Shown here piece by piece: positions 8,865 through 16,972 of a DNA stretch of 64,000 bases. Source of the DNA: UBA1402 sp964575345. Its GTDB lineage: Bacteria; Bacteroidota; Bacteroidia; Bacteroidales; UBA1402. Made by a program: the position numbers and the translations under genes. Under the pieces are notes generated by a model. The model searched no databases. It was not told where the DNA came from and worked only from the letters and a program-made list of their open reading frames with translations. Location of the stretch: NCBI GenBank assembly GCA_964575345.1, contig CAZNQD010000007.1:4302-68301 (forward strand), given 5' to 3'. Position 1 is the stretch's first letter, and every line of letters starts with the position of its first letter.

Positions 8865-9898
8865 AAAATATTCTTTTGAATATAATTCAGTATTTCATAG
8901 GTGTTCAAACAATCAGTCAACGAGGCATTGTTTATGAATTTCCTGCTTTCGCAAAAATTTATAAAATTTGCCATCTCCCCAAAATAGCCACAACTGTAAA
9001 GTTGATTGTTTTCAAAAACGGGATTAAAATTATTGCTTTTATTCAATGTAATTCTGGTCGTTTTTCCTCCAAGTATTTTTTCTTTGGGAATACCCAAAAT
9101 GCTTCCCTGCTTCAAGGTACAGGATAGAGTATCGGAATTCCTGATTTCAACAATTTCACTATCGGTATTAATAATCATATTCTCAACGGCATTTGTCCAG
9201 GAATAATCGGTCGAAAGCTCCACCATTCCATGGCTGCCGTTGCTGTGCTGTAAATGCAGAAAAGCTGTCAGTCCTGATTTTGAGCGGTCGATGCTTGCAT
9301 ATTTCAAAGTAGCCCTACCAAATAAAAAGGAAAGCAGCGACAGCGGATGAATAAACAAATCTAAAAAAGGGTCACCTTCGGGGTAAGCGCCTGTTACATA
9401 ACGATAATTGTACCTGCACTTTCCTTTAATTCTTTTTTTAAGTTCCATATTGGCCGGAGCATACTGTTTTTGTAGTCCCACAAAACACTTTCCGGCTGAG
9501 GATTTTTCACATTCTATCAATTCGTTTAATTCTTCACAGGTCAGGCAAGGCGGCTTTTCGACAAAAACATTTTTGTTTGCCAAAAGGGCTCGTTTCACCA
9601 ATTCAAAGTGTGAATGGGGATTTGCGCAAATAAAAATTCCTTTAATCTGCTCATCATCAAGAACCTTCTTCAAATCTGCAGTGCCTTCGGAATGGGGATA
9701 GTTTTCGTCAACCAGTTGTGCATTTTTATTGCTTTGAGTAACGATGTATTTTAAATCAAGTCTTAAGTAATTAATAACAGGATATAGGTTGTTGATGCTG
9801 TGATTACCTATTCCAACAAAAGCGTACTGATGTTTGTAAGATTGGACAATGTAACTTCTTTTTCTACTATCCTTGAAACGTTTGATTAATGTATCCAT
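8852..9898 (-). CDS. Gfo/Idh/MocA-family NAD(P)-dependent oxidoreductase
   Basis: 348 residues. The Rossmann fold begins late (FVGIGNHSIN, about 27-36) because of a 25-residue basic N-terminal extension. It continues with GIFICANPHSHFELVKRAL and the family signature VEKPPCLTCEEL, with the EKP lysine near 115. The C-terminal half matches the family's alpha/beta domain (a DLFIHPLSLLSFLFG segment). Members oxidise or reduce sugars and inositols using NAD(P). It is the first gene of a two-gene unit and overlaps the radical SAM gene by 13 bases. Together they suggest a short pathway acting on a sugar-like or cyclitol-like compound. The substrate cannot be told from the sequence. Confidence 0.88.
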   Translation of the reverse strand: MDTLIKRFKDSRKRSYIVQSYKHQYAFVGIGNHSINNLYPVINYLRLDLKYIVTQSNKNAQLVDENYPHSEGTADLKKVLDDEQIKGIFICANPHSHFELVKRALLANKNVFVEKPPCLTCEELNELIECEKSSAGKCFVGLQKQYAPANMELKKRIKGKCRYNYRYVTGAYPEGDPFLDLFIHPLSLLSFLFGRATLKYASIDRSKSGLTAFLHLQHSNGSHGMVELSTDYSWTNAVENMIINTDSEIVEIRNSDTLSCTLKQGSILGIPKEKILGGKTTRITLNKSNNFNPVFENNQLYSCGYFGEMANFINFCESRKFINNASLTDCLNTYEILNYIQKNILCTK

Positions 9899-9984
9899 AT
9901 TTTTTGTTTTGTGACAGCAGCCAGGTTATTAGTGTATTATCGCTTGTTAAGCTGCAAATATCGCAAAGTTTGCTGAATAAACAA

Positions 9985-10578
9985 TTAAACAATTGAATTA
10001 TATACCGCTTTGCCAAATTCCAAGCATTCGCTTCGTTTAAGATTGTCGTATTCCTCCATATTCTGAAAACTTTTCATCTGTTTTTGCACTTCCGGTTCCA
10101 TAAGCCCCCAGGTAATACGTCCCGGAAACACCTTGGAAGGAACTCCCCGAACCTCGGTCAATTTCGAAAGATGATTATCTATTAAGCTGTCGTACTGCTC
10201 CTGAGTAATAGCTTGCCTCCTATTTCCGCAGACCGCAAACAATCCTCTGATTTTATTCTTTAGAGCTGCCTTGTGTGTGGTCAGATAGTCCTGAAGTTCC
10301 TTTGAAACCACTCCGCCTCGTATGGCACCACCAATTATCAGGTGTTTATAACCCGACAAATCGGGATTTTCACGAACATCAAAGACATCGGCAATGCCAT
10401 CCATTCCTTCGGAAATCCAAACACCGGCATCGCGGGCCGTTCCACACCAGCTTCCATATAGAACAGCCCATTCAACCGTCCGGGTGTTCGGGAAAAAGTC
10501 GAGCGCCAATAATTTGTGGGGAATGAATAAAGCCCCCACCGCTGCCAAAGAGCATTTAAGAAAATTTCTCCTGTTCAT
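9985..10578 (-). CDS. Flavodoxin-domain protein with a Tat-like signal
   Basis: 197 residues. The N-terminus MNRRNFLKCSLAAVGALFIP has the RRNFLK pattern and hydrophobic stretch of a twin-arginine signal, so the protein is probably exported folded with its cofactor. The rest resembles a flavodoxin domain: VLYGSWCGTARDAGVWISEGM near the N-terminus corresponds to the FMN phosphate loop, followed by HLIIGGAIRGG and a GLFAVCGNRR strand. The loop reads GSWCGTAR instead of the more usual T/S-rich form. It was probably an FMN electron carrier or a relative of menaquinone-dependent protoporphyrinogen oxidase-like flavodoxins. A role in the neighbouring radical SAM pair is possible but not supported by operon structure (86 bp gap). 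Confidence 0.78.
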   Translation of the reverse strand: MNRRNFLKCSLAAVGALFIPHKLLALDFFPNTRTVEWAVLYGSWCGTARDAGVWISEGMDGIADVFDVRENPDLSGYKHLIIGGAIRGGVVSKELQDYLTTHKAALKNKIRGLFAVCGNRRQAITQEQYDSLIDNHLSKLTEVRGVPSKVFPGRITWGLMEPEVQKQMKSFQNMEEYDNLKRSECLEFGKAVYNSIV

Positions 10579-10635
10579 ACTTCGTAGGTTTTAATTGTTC
10601 ATTGTTTGGTTAATACATTTTCAAAACTTCTCGCA

Positions 10636-11196
10636 TTACATGGGTTTCAAATTGCGATTAAGCCTGTCAATCATTTTTTCCAGCCGGGCTTTTCGGGTAG
10701 TGTCAGATTTGGCATCAAGATAAAAGGCAGTATAGCTGCGCTGAACCGATTGAGACATAAGCAGCAAGTTGGAAAAAGCAGGTTCGCAGGACTTAATAAG
10801 TTCCTTAAACATCTGAATTTGTTCATTGTCCACAAGGATACTTTTGGCATTATCCCACAAACCGTTTTTCCTGGCGCGTTCTATGGCCTCAAAACCCTGT
10901 CGGGCCATTAATCCTTTATCGATAAGAGATTGTGCCGTTTTTTTGTTTTTATCAGACCAATTACTTTTTGGTAAACGCCGGGCAAAATATTTCTTATAGC
11001 TATTCACGTCCAGCGATTTAATTTGTCCGTCAATCCATCCGTAACACAAGGCCTCTTCCAATGCTTCGGCGGCAGAGAGTGTAGGAATTTTCCCTTTTTT
11101 ACTAAAGAGCAACCAAACGCCGTCGCTCTCTGTCCCGTACTTGTCGAGCCATTCCCGAAAAGCTTGTCTGTCGGTGAATGTCAAAATTTTATCCAT
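10636..11196 (-). CDS. YdeI/OmpD-associated family protein
   Basis: 186 residues matching the YdeI/OmpD-associated family: FTDRQAFREWLDKYGTESDGVWLLFSKK at the start, EALEEALCYGWIDGQIKSLD, and FARRLPKSNWSDKNKKTAQSLID in the middle. No signal peptide or membrane segment is seen, so it should be cytoplasmic. The family is widespread and was tied in enterobacteria to bacteriocin or peptide resistance, but the biochemical activity is unknown. It is a single gene on the minus strand, about 60 bp upstream of the flavodoxin-like gene, and the tRNA-Cys terminator lies upstream of it. Confidence 0.85.
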   Translation of the reverse strand: MDKILTFTDRQAFREWLDKYGTESDGVWLLFSKKGKIPTLSAAEALEEALCYGWIDGQIKSLDVNSYKKYFARRLPKSNWSDKNKKTAQSLIDKGLMARQGFEAIERARKNGLWDNAKSILVDNEQIQMFKELIKSCEPAFSNLLLMSQSVQRSYTAFYLDAKSDTTRKARLEKMIDRLNRNLKPM

Positions 11197-11302
11197 AACT
11201 GATTAACAAGGTTGGTTTCACAGATCTTTTCCATTCGCATAGTATTGTTGCAAAACTAATCAAAAAGGAAAGCCTTAGAAAATTGGAGGGCTAAAGCATC
11301 AT

Positions 11303-11333
11303 AAAAAAAGCAGTCTCTTTTTTAAAAGACTGC
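11303..11333 (-). terminator. Rho-independent terminator of tRNA-Cys
   Basis: Read on the minus strand, a 7-bp stem GCAGTCT / AGACTGC closes a 10-base loop and is followed directly by seven T residues. It sits 22 bases past the 3' end of tRNA-Cys, so it most likely ends that transcript and insulates the ydeI-like gene. Confidence 0.8.
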
Positions 11334-11355
11334 CATTCAGATAAATCAATCAAGA

Positions 11356-11425
11356 GGTTCCTGGCGGATTCGAACCGCCGTAAGCGGTTTTGCAGACCGT
11401 TACCTAGCCACTCGGTCAAGGAACC
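11356..11425 (-). tRNA. tRNA-Cys (anticodon GCA)
   Basis: A 70-base tRNA on the minus strand. The acceptor arms GGTTCCT and AGGAACC pair perfectly, the T arm is GGCGG-TTCGAAT-CCGCC, and the anticodon loop CTGCAAA gives GCA, which reads cysteine codons. The anticodon stem has one mismatch at its base (A-C). CCA is not encoded. A terminator follows at 11303-11333. Two of its neighbours upstream encode very small proteins. Confidence 0.95.
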
Positions 11426-11429
11426 GACT

Positions 11430-11450
11430 TCCGGCATAAGCCGGATTTTT
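11430..11450. other. Short hairpin between tRNA-Cys and the small membrane-protein gene
   Basis: A perfect 6-bp stem TCCGGC / GCCGGA with an ATAA loop, followed on the plus strand by five T residues. On the plus strand it would look like a weak terminator, yet no plus-strand gene precedes it. On the minus strand it lies between the 62-residue gene and tRNA-Cys without a T-run, where it might mark processing or partial termination. Confidence 0.4.
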
Positions 11451-11467
11451 CAGAGCGCAAAGATACG

Positions 11468-11656
11468 CTATAGTTTAGTTCTGCACAAGGACTCCGTGCA
11501 TTTTTTATCCTTCAGCGGACAAGAAGCACATGCCCCGTTGCAGCCCTGTCGTTGAGGAGCAGCACTAAAAAACCGGACGAGTCGCAGTGCCAGCCAGGCA
11601 AAACTAAGCCCGACAAGCAGATAAACCACTATTTCCTGTAAAACAGGCATATTCAA
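11468..11656 (-). CDS. Small Cys-rich single-pass membrane protein (FeoB-associated type)
   Basis: 62 residues: one transmembrane helix (about 6-30, EIVVYLLVGLSFAWLALRLVRFF) and then a cysteine-rich tail, GCNGACASCPLKDKKC, with two more cysteines split by SL. This layout is that of the short FeoB-associated Cys-rich membrane proteins, thought to help iron handling in FeoB systems. No feoA or feoB is in the window, so the link to iron transport is by family resemblance only. It lies 17 bp downstream of a small winged-helix gene on the same strand and probably shares its transcript. Confidence 0.7.
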   Translation of the reverse strand: MNMPVLQEIVVYLLVGLSFAWLALRLVRFFSAAPQRQGCNGACASCPLKDKKCTESLCRTKL

Positions 11657-11673
11657 TTATTCAAAACGTAGGA

Positions 11674-11871
11674 TTAACTCAAAGCTACAAAAATTTCATC
11701 TTCTTCGATAAATACTACTTTGTCCTCACGAGCCAGCCAACCCAAAGCCGCATAAAGATCCTTTTCGGTCAGCTTGGTCAACTTCTTAACTTCTTTCAGG
11801 CTTTTACGCCCGCCGGCAGCATTCAGCACTGTCCAAACAGAGCCGGCATTGTTTCCGATTTTTTCTTTCAT
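11674..11871 (-). CDS. Small winged-helix protein (DUF2582-like)
   Basis: 65 residues. The whole protein reads as a small winged helix: NNAGSVWTVLNAAGGRKSLKEV, KLTKLTEKDLYAALGWLAREDKV (the probable recognition helix region) and a beta wing VVFIEEDEIFVAL. It fits the winged helix-turn-helix family once called DUF2582, common in Bacteroidales and of unknown target. It lies 5 bp after the SPOR lipoprotein gene and is followed by the small Cys-rich protein, so the three likely form one transcript driven by the promoter near 12355. Confidence 0.75.
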   Translation of the reverse strand: MKEKIGNNAGSVWTVLNAAGGRKSLKEVKKLTKLTEKDLYAALGWLAREDKVVFIEEDEIFVALS

Positions 11872-11876
11872 ACTAC

Positions 11877-12329
11877 TTATTCTTTAATTAAAATCCATGC
11901 ATCGGGAAAATCCTTGCTGAGTTCACGAACCTTGGCCTGAGCATCGGCCTTGACTTCGTAAAAAGCGATTATCACCCTAAACATCAACTTTTCATTTTGC
12001 CCTAAAACAGCGCTATAACCCTGGTCAGCCATCTTTTTACGTAAATTCTCCGCATTGGTACGATTGATAAAACTGCCCACAACCACCCCATAAGGACCGG
12101 ATTCTGTGGCCAGTCCGATTACTTCTATCTTTTCGGCTGCCTCTTTAACGCCGGTTTTTTCGATCACTTCCACACGTTCATTTTGTTCTTCGTTTACCTG
12201 AGCCTGAACTTCCTGTTTGGCTTTGGCACGTTCGTAAGTAGCACTGTAAGCTTCTTTGTTCGATTTGCAGGAACTAAGCACCAGCACGACGGCAAACAAT
12301 AAGCCAAGGCTTTTCTTAATGGTCTTCAT
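11877..12329 (-). CDS. SPOR-domain lipoprotein
   Basis: 150 residues with a lipoprotein signal (LLFAVVLVLSSC, acylated Cys about 21), a charged Glu/Lys/Gln-rich linker, and a C-terminal SPOR domain (about 78-150): YGVVVGSFINRTNAENLRKKMADQGYSAVLGQNEKLMFRVIIAFYE. SPOR domains bind denuded septal peptidoglycan, so the protein probably tethers the outer membrane or periplasmic machinery to cell-wall division sites. It is the first gene of the small minus-strand operon ending at the tRNA. It is divergent from folC, and a promoter-like TACTTTTG lies 26-33 bases ahead of its start. Confidence 0.87.
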   Translation of the reverse strand: MKTIKKSLGLLFAVVLVLSSCKSNKEAYSATYERAKAKQEVQAQVNEEQNERVEVIEKTGVKEAAEKIEVIGLATESGPYGVVVGSFINRTNAENLRKKMADQGYSAVLGQNEKLMFRVIIAFYEVKADAQAKVRELSKDFPDAWILIKE

Positions 12330-12354
12330 AATCGGTAATATTAAAATTTCAGGA

Positions 12355-12362
12355 CAAAAGTA
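12355..12362 (-). promoter_or_regulatory. Bacteroidota -7 element for the SPOR operon
   Basis: TACTTTTG on the minus strand matches the Bacteroidota TAnnTTTG -7 box and lies about 30 bases ahead of the SPOR lipoprotein start. No clear TTG was seen at the -33 position, so this is a half-supported promoter. Confidence 0.5.
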
Positions 12363-12424
12363 CGCATTTTTATTTTGAATTAAAAAGCCATTTTATATTA
12401 AAAGGAAATCCGCTCGAAAAGCTG

Positions 12425-12432
12425 TATTTTTG
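12425..12432 (+). promoter_or_regulatory. Bacteroidota -7 element for folC
   Basis: TATTTTTG fits TAnnTTTG and lies 23 bases ahead of the ATG at 12456, leaving a short leader. The -33 TTG is not recognisable. Together with 12355-12362 it forms a divergent promoter region between the SPOR operon and folC. Confidence 0.5.
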
Positions 12433-12455
12433 CAGGTCCAAATCAGTTGTCCTTT

Positions 12456-13760
12456 ATGAACTACCCACAAACATTGGATTACCTTCTGCATCAACTGCCC
12501 TTGTTTCAGGCCGAAGGCGAAAAAGCCTATAAACCGGGGCTGGACAATATCCTTCAACTGGATGCCTGGGCCGGTCATCCCCATCGACGTTTCCCCTGCA
12601 TCCACGTGGCCGGCACCAACGGAAAAGGCAGCGTCTGCCATCTGCTGGCCTCGGTATTGCAGGAAGCCGGCTATCGCACCGGCTTGTACACCTCACCCCA
12701 TTTGAAAGACTTCAGGGAACGCATCCGCGTCAACGGTCGGTGTATTTCCAAAACTTACGTCAGCGAATTTACCACAGCCTATATCGATGCCAAAAAAGCC
12801 GGGCCAGCCCTGCCTGCAGATTTCAGTCCTTCGTTTTTTGAACTTACCACCACCATGGCCTTTAGTTATTTTGCCGAAAATAACGTAGATGTGGCCTTAG
12901 TCGAAGTCGGCCTGGGCGGCCGCCTCGACAGCACCAACATTATAGATCCTGTCCTATCGCTCATCACCAGTATCAGTCTTGATCACATGAACGTGCTGGG
13001 CAACAACATCCTCAGTATCGCCGACGAAAAAGCAGGCATCATCAAAGCCCGCAGGCCGGCAGTGGCTGGAATAAATCCCTCCGAAGTGTATCAGGTGTTC
13101 CGCAACCGGGCCCTGCAAAAGCAGGCTCCTTTTTACCTGGCCGAAGAGCTGTTACAGTTGCAGGGAGACACGTTCAATAAGGGAACAAAGCTTTGGGTGA
13201 GCGCCGGGGCCTGGCAGGAATTGGGCACTTTTACCTGTGGCCTGGCCGGCCGATATATCCCTGAAAACGCTACTTTGGTGCTGGCCGCCCTCAGCCTGTT
13301 GAGGCAAGACTTCAATAAAATCAACGCCCCGGCTGTGCTCAGAGGATTTGAACAGGTGGTACCCAACACCGGCATCAGAGGCCGTTGGGAAATCCTGCAG
13401 GAAAAGCCTCTGTGCATTTGCGATACAGGGCACAACGAGGCCGGAATACGAATGGTGACCGGACAATTGGCCGCTACTCCCCACAAACAGCTGCATGTGG
13501 TACTGGGCGTGGTCAATGACAAAGACATCAGAGCCATGCTGGAGCTCCTGCCCCAAAAAGCCCTTTACTATTTTACCAAAGCTGCCGTACCCAGAGCCTT
13601 ACCCGAAACAGAACTGGCTGCATTGGCGGCGGCGCAAGGCTTAAAAGGCCAAAGCTATTCTACGGTAGCACAAGCAAAAGCGGCCGCTATCGAAGCGGCC
13701 GCTGCAGACGATTTGATCTTTATAGGGGGCAGCAACTTTGTAGTTGCCGAAGCTCTTTAA
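12456..13760 (+). CDS. folC: Dihydrofolate / folylpolyglutamate synthase
   Basis: Adds glutamate to dihydropteroate and to folates, with ATP, in the cytoplasm. The P-loop HVAGTNGKGSVCHLLASVLQ and the following YTSPHLKDFRERIRVNG are FolC hallmarks, as is LVEVGLGGRLDSTNII. The C-terminal Mur-ligase-like domain includes CDTGHNEAGIRM. At 434 residues it has full family length. The first in-frame start is a TTG at 12447; the ATG at 12456 (MNYPQTLDYLL) was chosen. It overlaps the convergent yebC by four bases at the stop codons. Confidence 0.95.
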   Translation: MNYPQTLDYLLHQLPLFQAEGEKAYKPGLDNILQLDAWAGHPHRRFPCIHVAGTNGKGSVCHLLASVLQEAGYRTGLYTSPHLKDFRERIRVNGRCISKTYVSEFTTAYIDAKKAGPALPADFSPSFFELTTTMAFSYFAENNVDVALVEVGLGGRLDSTNIIDPVLSLITSISLDHMNVLGNNILSIADEKAGIIKARRPAVAGINPSEVYQVFRNRALQKQAPFYLAEELLQLQGDTFNKGTKLWVSAGAWQELGTFTCGLAGRYIPENATLVLAALSLLRQDFNKINAPAVLRGFEQVVPNTGIRGRWEILQEKPLCICDTGHNEAGIRMVTGQLAATPHKQLHVVLGVVNDKDIRAMLELLPQKALYYFTKAAVPRALPETELAALAAAQGLKGQSYSTVAQAKAAAIEAAAADDLIFIGGSNFVVAEAL

Positions 13761-14494
13761 GCTTCGCTTTCCTCCGAAGGGCTTTCTTTCATGTTGTGAT
13801 AAACGTTGGAGACGTCTTCGTCTTCTTCGAGCCTCTCTATCAATTTATTGATGGTGGCTTCCTGTTCCGGTGTCAATTCTTTGGTTTCGTTGGGAAAACG
13901 TTCAAATTCGGCCGAGACCAGTTCAAATTCATTTTCTTCGAGATACTTCTGGATGCGGGCAAAGGATTCCGGTTCGCCATAGATGACGATTTCGTCGTCT
14001 TCCATTTCGAATTCATCCGCACCATAGTCAATCAGTTCGAGTTCCAATTCGTCCAGGTCGAGGTTCTCTTTGGGTTTCACCTTGAAGACAGCCTTGCGCT
14101 CGAACATAAATGAAAGACTGCCCGAGGTACCCAGAGCACCACCGTGGCGATTGAAAGCACTGCGAACCGATGCTACCGTACGGGTGGTATTGTCGGTCTG
14201 GGTTTCTACCAGAATAGCAATACCAAAGGGGCCGTAACCCTCGTAAACCATTTCCCTGTAATCGACAAAATCTTTGGAAATAGCCTTCTTGATGGCTCTT
14301 TCCACGTTTTCTTTTGGCATGTTGGCCGCTTTGGCGTTTTGAATCAACACCCTCAGGCGGGGATTGGAATCCGGATCGGGGCCGGATTCTTTGACGCAAC
14401 TCGAAATTTCTTTTCCGATTTTGGTAAAAGTCCGGGCCATGTTGCCCCAACGTTTTAATTTTCTGGCTTTTCTGTATTCAAAGGCTCTTCCCAT
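13757..14494 (-). CDS. yebC: YebC/PmpR-family regulator or translation factor
   Basis: 245 residues with the YebC start MGRAFEYRKARKLKRWGNMARTFTKIGKEI and the core NAKAANMPKENVERAIKKA...YEGYGPFGIAILVE. Full family length, with a Glu/Ser-rich C-terminal tail (ESPSEESEA). Members were first called DNA-binding regulators; more recent work ties some of them to relief of ribosome stalling at proline-rich stretches. It is the last gene of the porin-ligA-dapA-pheT run, 12 bp after pheT, and meets folC tail to tail with overlapping stop codons. Confidence 0.93.
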   Translation of the reverse strand: MGRAFEYRKARKLKRWGNMARTFTKIGKEISSCVKESGPDPDSNPRLRVLIQNAKAANMPKENVERAIKKAISKDFVDYREMVYEGYGPFGIAILVETQTDNTTRTVASVRSAFNRHGGALGTSGSLSFMFERKAVFKVKPKENLDLDELELELIDYGADEFEMEDDEIVIYGEPESFARIQKYLEENEFELVSAEFERFPNETKELTPEQEATINKLIERLEEDEDVSNVYHNMKESPSEESEA

Positions 14495-14506
14495 AAGGCA
14501 GGTATT

Positions 14507-16969
14507 TTATCTCAGGCTCGCGCCCAATTGTGATTGTAGATTCTTGATAATCTTTTGCATACACACATCGATGCGTTCGTCGGTGAGTGTTTGGTTTTCG
14601 TCTCTTAAAACAAAGGTCACCGCGTACGATTTTTTGCCTTCGGGCAGGTTCTTGCCTTCGTAAACATCAAACAAACGCAGCGATTTCAGTAATTGTTTTT
14701 CGGAAGCTCTGGCGATGTTTTCGATCATCGAAAAAGACACCGACTTATCCAGCAACAAGGCCAGATCCCGGCGGACTTCGGGGAATTTAGGCAATTCTTT
14801 GAACGAAGTCTTATTCATTTTCAGGGACTTGAGCAGATTGTCCCAGTGTATATCGGCGTAATATACCTCCGTATCAAGGTCAAAGGCTTGCCGTATCGCA
14901 GCATGTACAACACCCATCGTTAACAGGATCTTCCCGGCTTTGCTGCTGTAACAAAGGGCTTGCGTAAAGATATCCCCCGAGGGTACTTCGCTTATTTCCA
15001 GTTTTTCGGGTTCCAGGCCCAGACGTAACAAAATATTGTGCACATAAGCCTTGAGGTCGTAGAAACTCAGAGCTGAGGCAGGCTGCATCCAATGAATCGG
15101 ATTGCGGTCGCCGCATAGCCACAGCCCCAGGTGCATACTTTCGTCGTAAGCGGCCAGGCTGTTGCCGTCTGTTTTCTTTTCGTCCCTGTATTGATAACAA
15201 TTGCCGAATTCATACAGGCGTAAATCCTGATTCTTGCGGTTGATGTTGTATGTCAGGTTTTGCAGGCCGCCAAACAACAGGCTTTGCCTCATCACACTCA
15301 GGTCTTTGCTCAAAGGATTCAGCAGGCGTACACAAGCGTTCAGGGGGAAAGTGCTCTGTCCTTCGTAATGAGCCGACGACACCAGCGAATTATTGAGTAC
15401 TTCGTTGAAGCCCGAAGCAGTCAGTTGCTCCGAAACGATCTGTTGCAAGCGATTACTGTCGGGGTGCCGGGCGTACGAGAGCGAAGTTCTCAGGCCATCG
15501 CCGGTCTGAACACTGTTGTAACCGTAAATACGCAGAATATCTTCGATCACGTCCACATCACGCTGTACATCCACTCTGTAGGCCGGTACCTGCAGTTTTA
15601 GCCGGTCCTGATGTTCTTCGAGAATCTTAATCTCCAAAGCGGACAGGATTTCTTTGATCCTGGCCGGGGGTATAACTTCCCCGATGAGCTTGTGGCATTT
15701 TTCGTAGCTGAAATCCAGCACAAAGTCTTCAATTTTGGCAGGATAACAATCCACTATTTCGCCGGCTATCTGACCTCCGGCCAACTCTTTGATCATCAGG
15801 GCGGCCCGCTTAAGCACATAGAGCGTATTGGCCGGATCCACGCCTCTTTCGAAACGATAAGAGGCATCGGTGTTCAGGCCCAGCCTGCGGGCGGTTTTTC
15901 TCACCCAGACAGGATTGAAACAGGCACTTTCCAAAAACAGTTCTGTAGTCTGTTCCGTTACTCCCGAATCCCGGCCGCCGAAAACACCGGCCACGCACAT
16001 GCCTTCTTCGGCATTGCAGATCATCAGGTCCTGAGCGCTCAACTTGCGCTCCACTCCGTCCAGGGTCATAAAAGGAGTTCCCTCGGGCATGGTGCGGACC
16101 ACCACTTTGTTGCCCTTTATTTTGGCTGCATCAAATGCGTGCAAAGGTTGACCGCTTTCGTGTAAAAGATAGTTGGTAATGTCCACCACATTATTGATGG
16201 GATGCTGCCCTATCAGGCGCAGACGATCCTGCAGCCATTTGGGCGATTCCTTCACCCGAACCCCGGTCATGGTCAATCCGCAATAACGCGGGCAGGCTTC
16301 GGTATTGAGTATTTCTACCTCTATGTTCAAGTTCCTGTTGTCTACCCGGAAAGCCTCCACCGACGGCCTGCGGAGCTCCACGTTTTTACCCCGGGTTTTG
16401 AGCCAGGCGGCCAAATCGCGGGCTACACCGTAATGCGACAAAGCGTCCGCGCGGTTGGGAGTTATGTCAACTTCGAGCACAGCTTTGCTCTCCAGTCCGT
16501 AGTATTTACTTGCAGGCAGCCCAACGGGAGTGTCTGCAGGCAAAACTATAATGCCGTCGTGACTGTCGCCGATGCCAATCTCGTCCTCGGCACAAATCAT
16601 TCCGAAGGATTCTTCGCCCCTGATTTTGGAGCGTTTTATGGTCAATTCCTCATCGCCCATATAGAGCTTGGTGCCCACAGTGGCCACAATCACTTTTTGG
16701 CCTGCAGCCACATTGGGAGCCCCGCATACAATTTTGAGCGCTTCGGGGCCACCGGTATTTACTGTGGTCAGGTGCAAATGGTCGGAATTAGGGTGAGGCA
16801 CACAGGTCAATACTTCACCTGTCACCAAGCCTTCGAGGCCGCCCCGGATGCTTTCTGCCATCTCCGTCGGGCCGTTTTCAAGTCCGATGGAAGTCAGCAC
16901 TTTGGCACATTCAGCAGCTGAAATGTCTATATCGACAAATTCTTTAAGCCAATCAAACGAAATAAGCAT
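14507..16969 (-). CDS. pheT: Phenylalanine-tRNA ligase beta subunit
   Basis: Charges tRNA-Phe together with PheS (not in this window). 820 residues, full length. It opens with MLISFDWLKEFVDIDIS and a tRNA-binding (EMAP-like) domain (TGEVLTCVPHPNSDHLHLTTVN...IVCGAPNVAAGQKV). It continues with the B3/B4 editing domain, the B5 domain and the C-terminal anticodon-binding fold (FKELPKFPEVRRDLALLLD...LRLFDVYEGKNLPEGKKSYA). The ATG at 16969 lies 3 bp after the dapA stop codon, so the genes are translated in close succession. Nothing is missing from the key domains. Confidence 0.96.
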   Translation of the reverse strand: MLISFDWLKEFVDIDISAAECAKVLTSIGLENGPTEMAESIRGGLEGLVTGEVLTCVPHPNSDHLHLTTVNTGGPEALKIVCGAPNVAAGQKVIVATVGTKLYMGDEELTIKRSKIRGEESFGMICAEDEIGIGDSHDGIIVLPADTPVGLPASKYYGLESKAVLEVDITPNRADALSHYGVARDLAAWLKTRGKNVELRRPSVEAFRVDNRNLNIEVEILNTEACPRYCGLTMTGVRVKESPKWLQDRLRLIGQHPINNVVDITNYLLHESGQPLHAFDAAKIKGNKVVVRTMPEGTPFMTLDGVERKLSAQDLMICNAEEGMCVAGVFGGRDSGVTEQTTELFLESACFNPVWVRKTARRLGLNTDASYRFERGVDPANTLYVLKRAALMIKELAGGQIAGEIVDCYPAKIEDFVLDFSYEKCHKLIGEVIPPARIKEILSALEIKILEEHQDRLKLQVPAYRVDVQRDVDVIEDILRIYGYNSVQTGDGLRTSLSYARHPDSNRLQQIVSEQLTASGFNEVLNNSLVSSAHYEGQSTFPLNACVRLLNPLSKDLSVMRQSLLFGGLQNLTYNINRKNQDLRLYEFGNCYQYRDEKKTDGNSLAAYDESMHLGLWLCGDRNPIHWMQPASALSFYDLKAYVHNILLRLGLEPEKLEISEVPSGDIFTQALCYSSKAGKILLTMGVVHAAIRQAFDLDTEVYYADIHWDNLLKSLKMNKTSFKELPKFPEVRRDLALLLDKSVSFSMIENIARASEKQLLKSLRLFDVYEGKNLPEGKKSYAVTFVLRDENQTLTDERIDVCMQKIIKNLQSQLGASLR

Positions 16970-16972
16970 ATA

